7,670 nt of DNA. Source: Paracoccaceae bacterium (lineage in GTDB: Bacteria; Pseudomonadota; Alphaproteobacteria; Rhodobacterales; Rhodobacteraceae). How positions within the stretch are numbered: position 1 is the first letter of the stretch; every line of letters begins with the position of its first letter. This document shows positions 6,233 to 7,670 of the stretch, piece by piece. The DNA lies in NCBI GenBank assembly GCA_015487255.1, contig WFQA01000129.1, positions 1 through 7,670 of the forward strand, given 5' to 3'. Both the position numbers and the translations under genes were made by a program. The notes below the pieces were generated by a model that saw nothing but the letters and a program-made list of their open reading frames with translations, was not told where the DNA came from and made no database searches.

Positions 6233-7670
6233 GCAAAATTTTCGAAACCCCGCTTTACCCCTACCTGCGCTCGCCCGATCAGGATGCCGGCCCGCCCGTG
6301 CGCCACAAGGTGATCGTTGTCGGGGCCGGGCCGGTGGGGTTGGCCACGGCGATCGATCTGGCGCAGCAGGGCATTGCGGTGCTGGTGATCGATGATAATG
6401 ACCGGGTCAGCTTTGGCTCCCGCGCCATCTGTTTTGCCAAGCGCCCGCTGGAAATTCTCGACCGGCTGGGCTGCGGGGAGGCGATGGTCGAAAAAGGCGT
6501 GCTCTGGGATACGGGCCGGGTGTTTTTTGATGAAGACGAGGCTTATAGCTTTAATCTTCTGCCCGAGAGCGGCCATAAAAACCCTGCCTTCATCAACCTG
6601 CAACAATATAGTTTTGAGGAAAAGCTCATCGAGCGGGTGCGGGAGCTGCAAGCCGGGGGCGCGCCGATTGAGCTGCGCGGCAAAAACCAGCTCACCGCGC
6701 TGGCCGATAATAATGATCATGTGCGCCTTGAGGTAGACACCCCCGAGGGCAGTTATTTGCTGGAGGCGGATTGGCTGATCGCCTGTGACGGTGCCAATTC
6801 CCCGACCCGGCGCATGCTTGGATATGATTTCGAGGGCCGAGTATTTGAGGATAATTTCCTGATTGCCGATGTGATCATGCAGGCGGATTTCCCCGCCGAG
6901 CGCTGGTTTTGGTTTGACCCGCCGTTTAATCGCGGCCAGTCGGCATTGCTGCATAAACAGCCGGGTAACCTCTGGCGGATCGACTTTCAGATCGGGCAGG
7001 ATATTGACCGGGAAGAAGAGCTGAAACCTCAGAACATCCAGCGGCGCCTAAAAGCGATGCTGGGCGAGGATGCCGAATTTGAGCTGGAATGGGCCTCGAT
7101 TTATACTTTCCAGTGCCGCCGGATGGCGCGGTTTCGCCATGGGCGCACGCTGTTTGCCGGTGATGCCGCGCATCAGGTCAGCCCGTTTGGCGCACGCGGG
7201 GCCAATAGCGGCTTGCAGGATGCCGATAATCTGGTCTGGAAGCTCAAGCTGGTGATCGAGGGGAAAGCGGATGAGGCCCTGCTCGACAGCTACTCTGACG
7301 AGCGGGTTTACGGCGCGGATGAAAACATCCTCAACTCCACCCGCTCGACCGAGTTCATCACCCCGAAAAGCGAGATCAGCCATATTTTTCGCGATGCGGT
7401 GCTGGCGCTGTCAAAACATTTCGAATTCGCCCGGCCGCTGGTCAATTCCGGCAGGCTGAGCGTGCCCTGCACCTATGACGGATCAGCCCTGAACGGGGTG
7501 GATGTGGTGCAACTGCCCCGCGCCACCCGCCCCGGCGCGCCGCTGCAGGATGCCGATACCGGCGCGGGCTGGCTGCTTGACAGGGTTGGCAACCGGTTCC
7601 AGCTTCTCGGCCTCAATGCCGGTGTGCCCGAGATGCTGGAGGTGGATGGAATCACGATTGAAGGGCTGGA
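6229..7670 (+). CDS. FAD-dependent aromatic hydroxylase (group A flavoprotein monooxygenase), C-terminus cut by window edge
   Basis: Class A flavin monooxygenase of the PHBH/MhpA/PheA type, which uses NAD(P)H and O2 to hydroxylate phenolic rings in the cytoplasm. About 480 residues are visible of a family usually near 530-600. The Rossmann motif VIVVGAGPVGLA has GAGPVG at 32-37. SFGSRAICF at 61-69 follows the second FAD-binding strand. The DG motif CDGANSPTRRMLG has Asp187-Gly188, and the GD motif LFAGDAAHQVSPFGARG has Asp312. A C-terminal thioredoxin-like region probably begins near residue 430 (TGAGWLLD) and continues beyond the window. The ATG at 6229 overlaps the previous stop as ATGA, with AAGG 6 bases upstream. 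With fahA in the same operon, a role in forming homogentisate or a similar ring-cleavage substrate, for example a hydroxyphenylacetate hydroxylase, is a reasonable inference; the substrate cannot be read from sequence. Confidence 0.93.
   Translation, partial: MSKIFETPLYPYLRSPDQDAGPPVRHKVIVVGAGPVGLATAIDLAQQGIAVLVIDDNDRVSFGSRAICFAKRPLEILDRLGCGEAMVEKGVLWDTGRVFFDEDEAYSFNLLPESGHKNPAFINLQQYSFEEKLIERVRELQAGGAPIELRGKNQLTALADNNDHVRLEVDTPEGSYLLEADWLIACDGANSPTRRMLGYDFEGRVFEDNFLIADVIMQADFPAERWFWFDPPFNRGQSALLHKQPGNLWRIDFQIGQDIDREEELKPQNIQRRLKAMLGEDAEFELEWASIYTFQCRRMARFRHGRTLFAGDAAHQVSPFGARGANSGLQDADNLVWKLKLVIEGKADEALLDSYSDERVYGADENILNSTRSTEFITPKSEISHIFRDAVLALSKHFEFARPLVNSGRLSVPCTYDGSALNGVDVVQLPRATRPGAPLQDADTGAGWLLDRVGNRFQLLGLNAGVPEMLEVDGITIEGL

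Overview
The window looks like a chromosomal segment of a GC-rich alphaproteobacterium, most likely Rhodobacterales-like. The reasons are the style of the proteins (PII/AmtB pair, bimodular PBP with a Lys/Pro/Ala-rich tail, fumarylacetoacetase operon) and GC-rich codon use. This placement comes from reading the proteins, not from a search.

Layout. At 1-773 (minus) is the N-terminal third of a class A penicillin-binding protein, running off the left edge. An AT-rich divergent intergenic region (774-1040) holds a plausible minus-strand promoter and two inverted repeats. Then comes the nitrogen-sensing pair glnK (1041-1379) and amtB (1403-2722) on the plus strand. A 109-bp palindromic repeat begins at the amtB stop codon, followed by a strong intrinsic terminator (2860-2891). 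The next 300 bp carry a decayed IS1595-family transposase remnant with in-frame stops. From 3290 a plus-strand catabolic operon starts: fumarylacetoacetase (3290-4546), an MBL-fold protein with a degraded metal site (4557-5507), an unusual lower-GC gene of possible HNH-like type (5504-6232), and an FAD-dependent aromatic-ring hydroxylase (6229 to beyond the right edge).

How it works together. GlnK reads nitrogen/energy status and gates ammonium uptake through AmtB. Fumarylacetoacetase performs the last step of the homogentisate route (tyrosine/phenylacetate-type aromatics). The flavoprotein hydroxylase probably feeds a ring-hydroxylated intermediate into that route, and the MBL-fold protein probably has an ancillary role. 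The four operon genes are tightly packed (10-bp gap, then two ATGA overlaps), so they are probably co-transcribed.

Most unusual points: the foreign-looking gene sits exactly between two ATGA stop/start overlaps inside the catabolic operon; the MBL-fold protein has lost a coherent set of site-2 zinc ligands; and the palindromic element abuts the amtB stop codon with TA dinucleotides at both edges. No tRNA, rRNA, CRISPR array or complete insertion sequence was seen.
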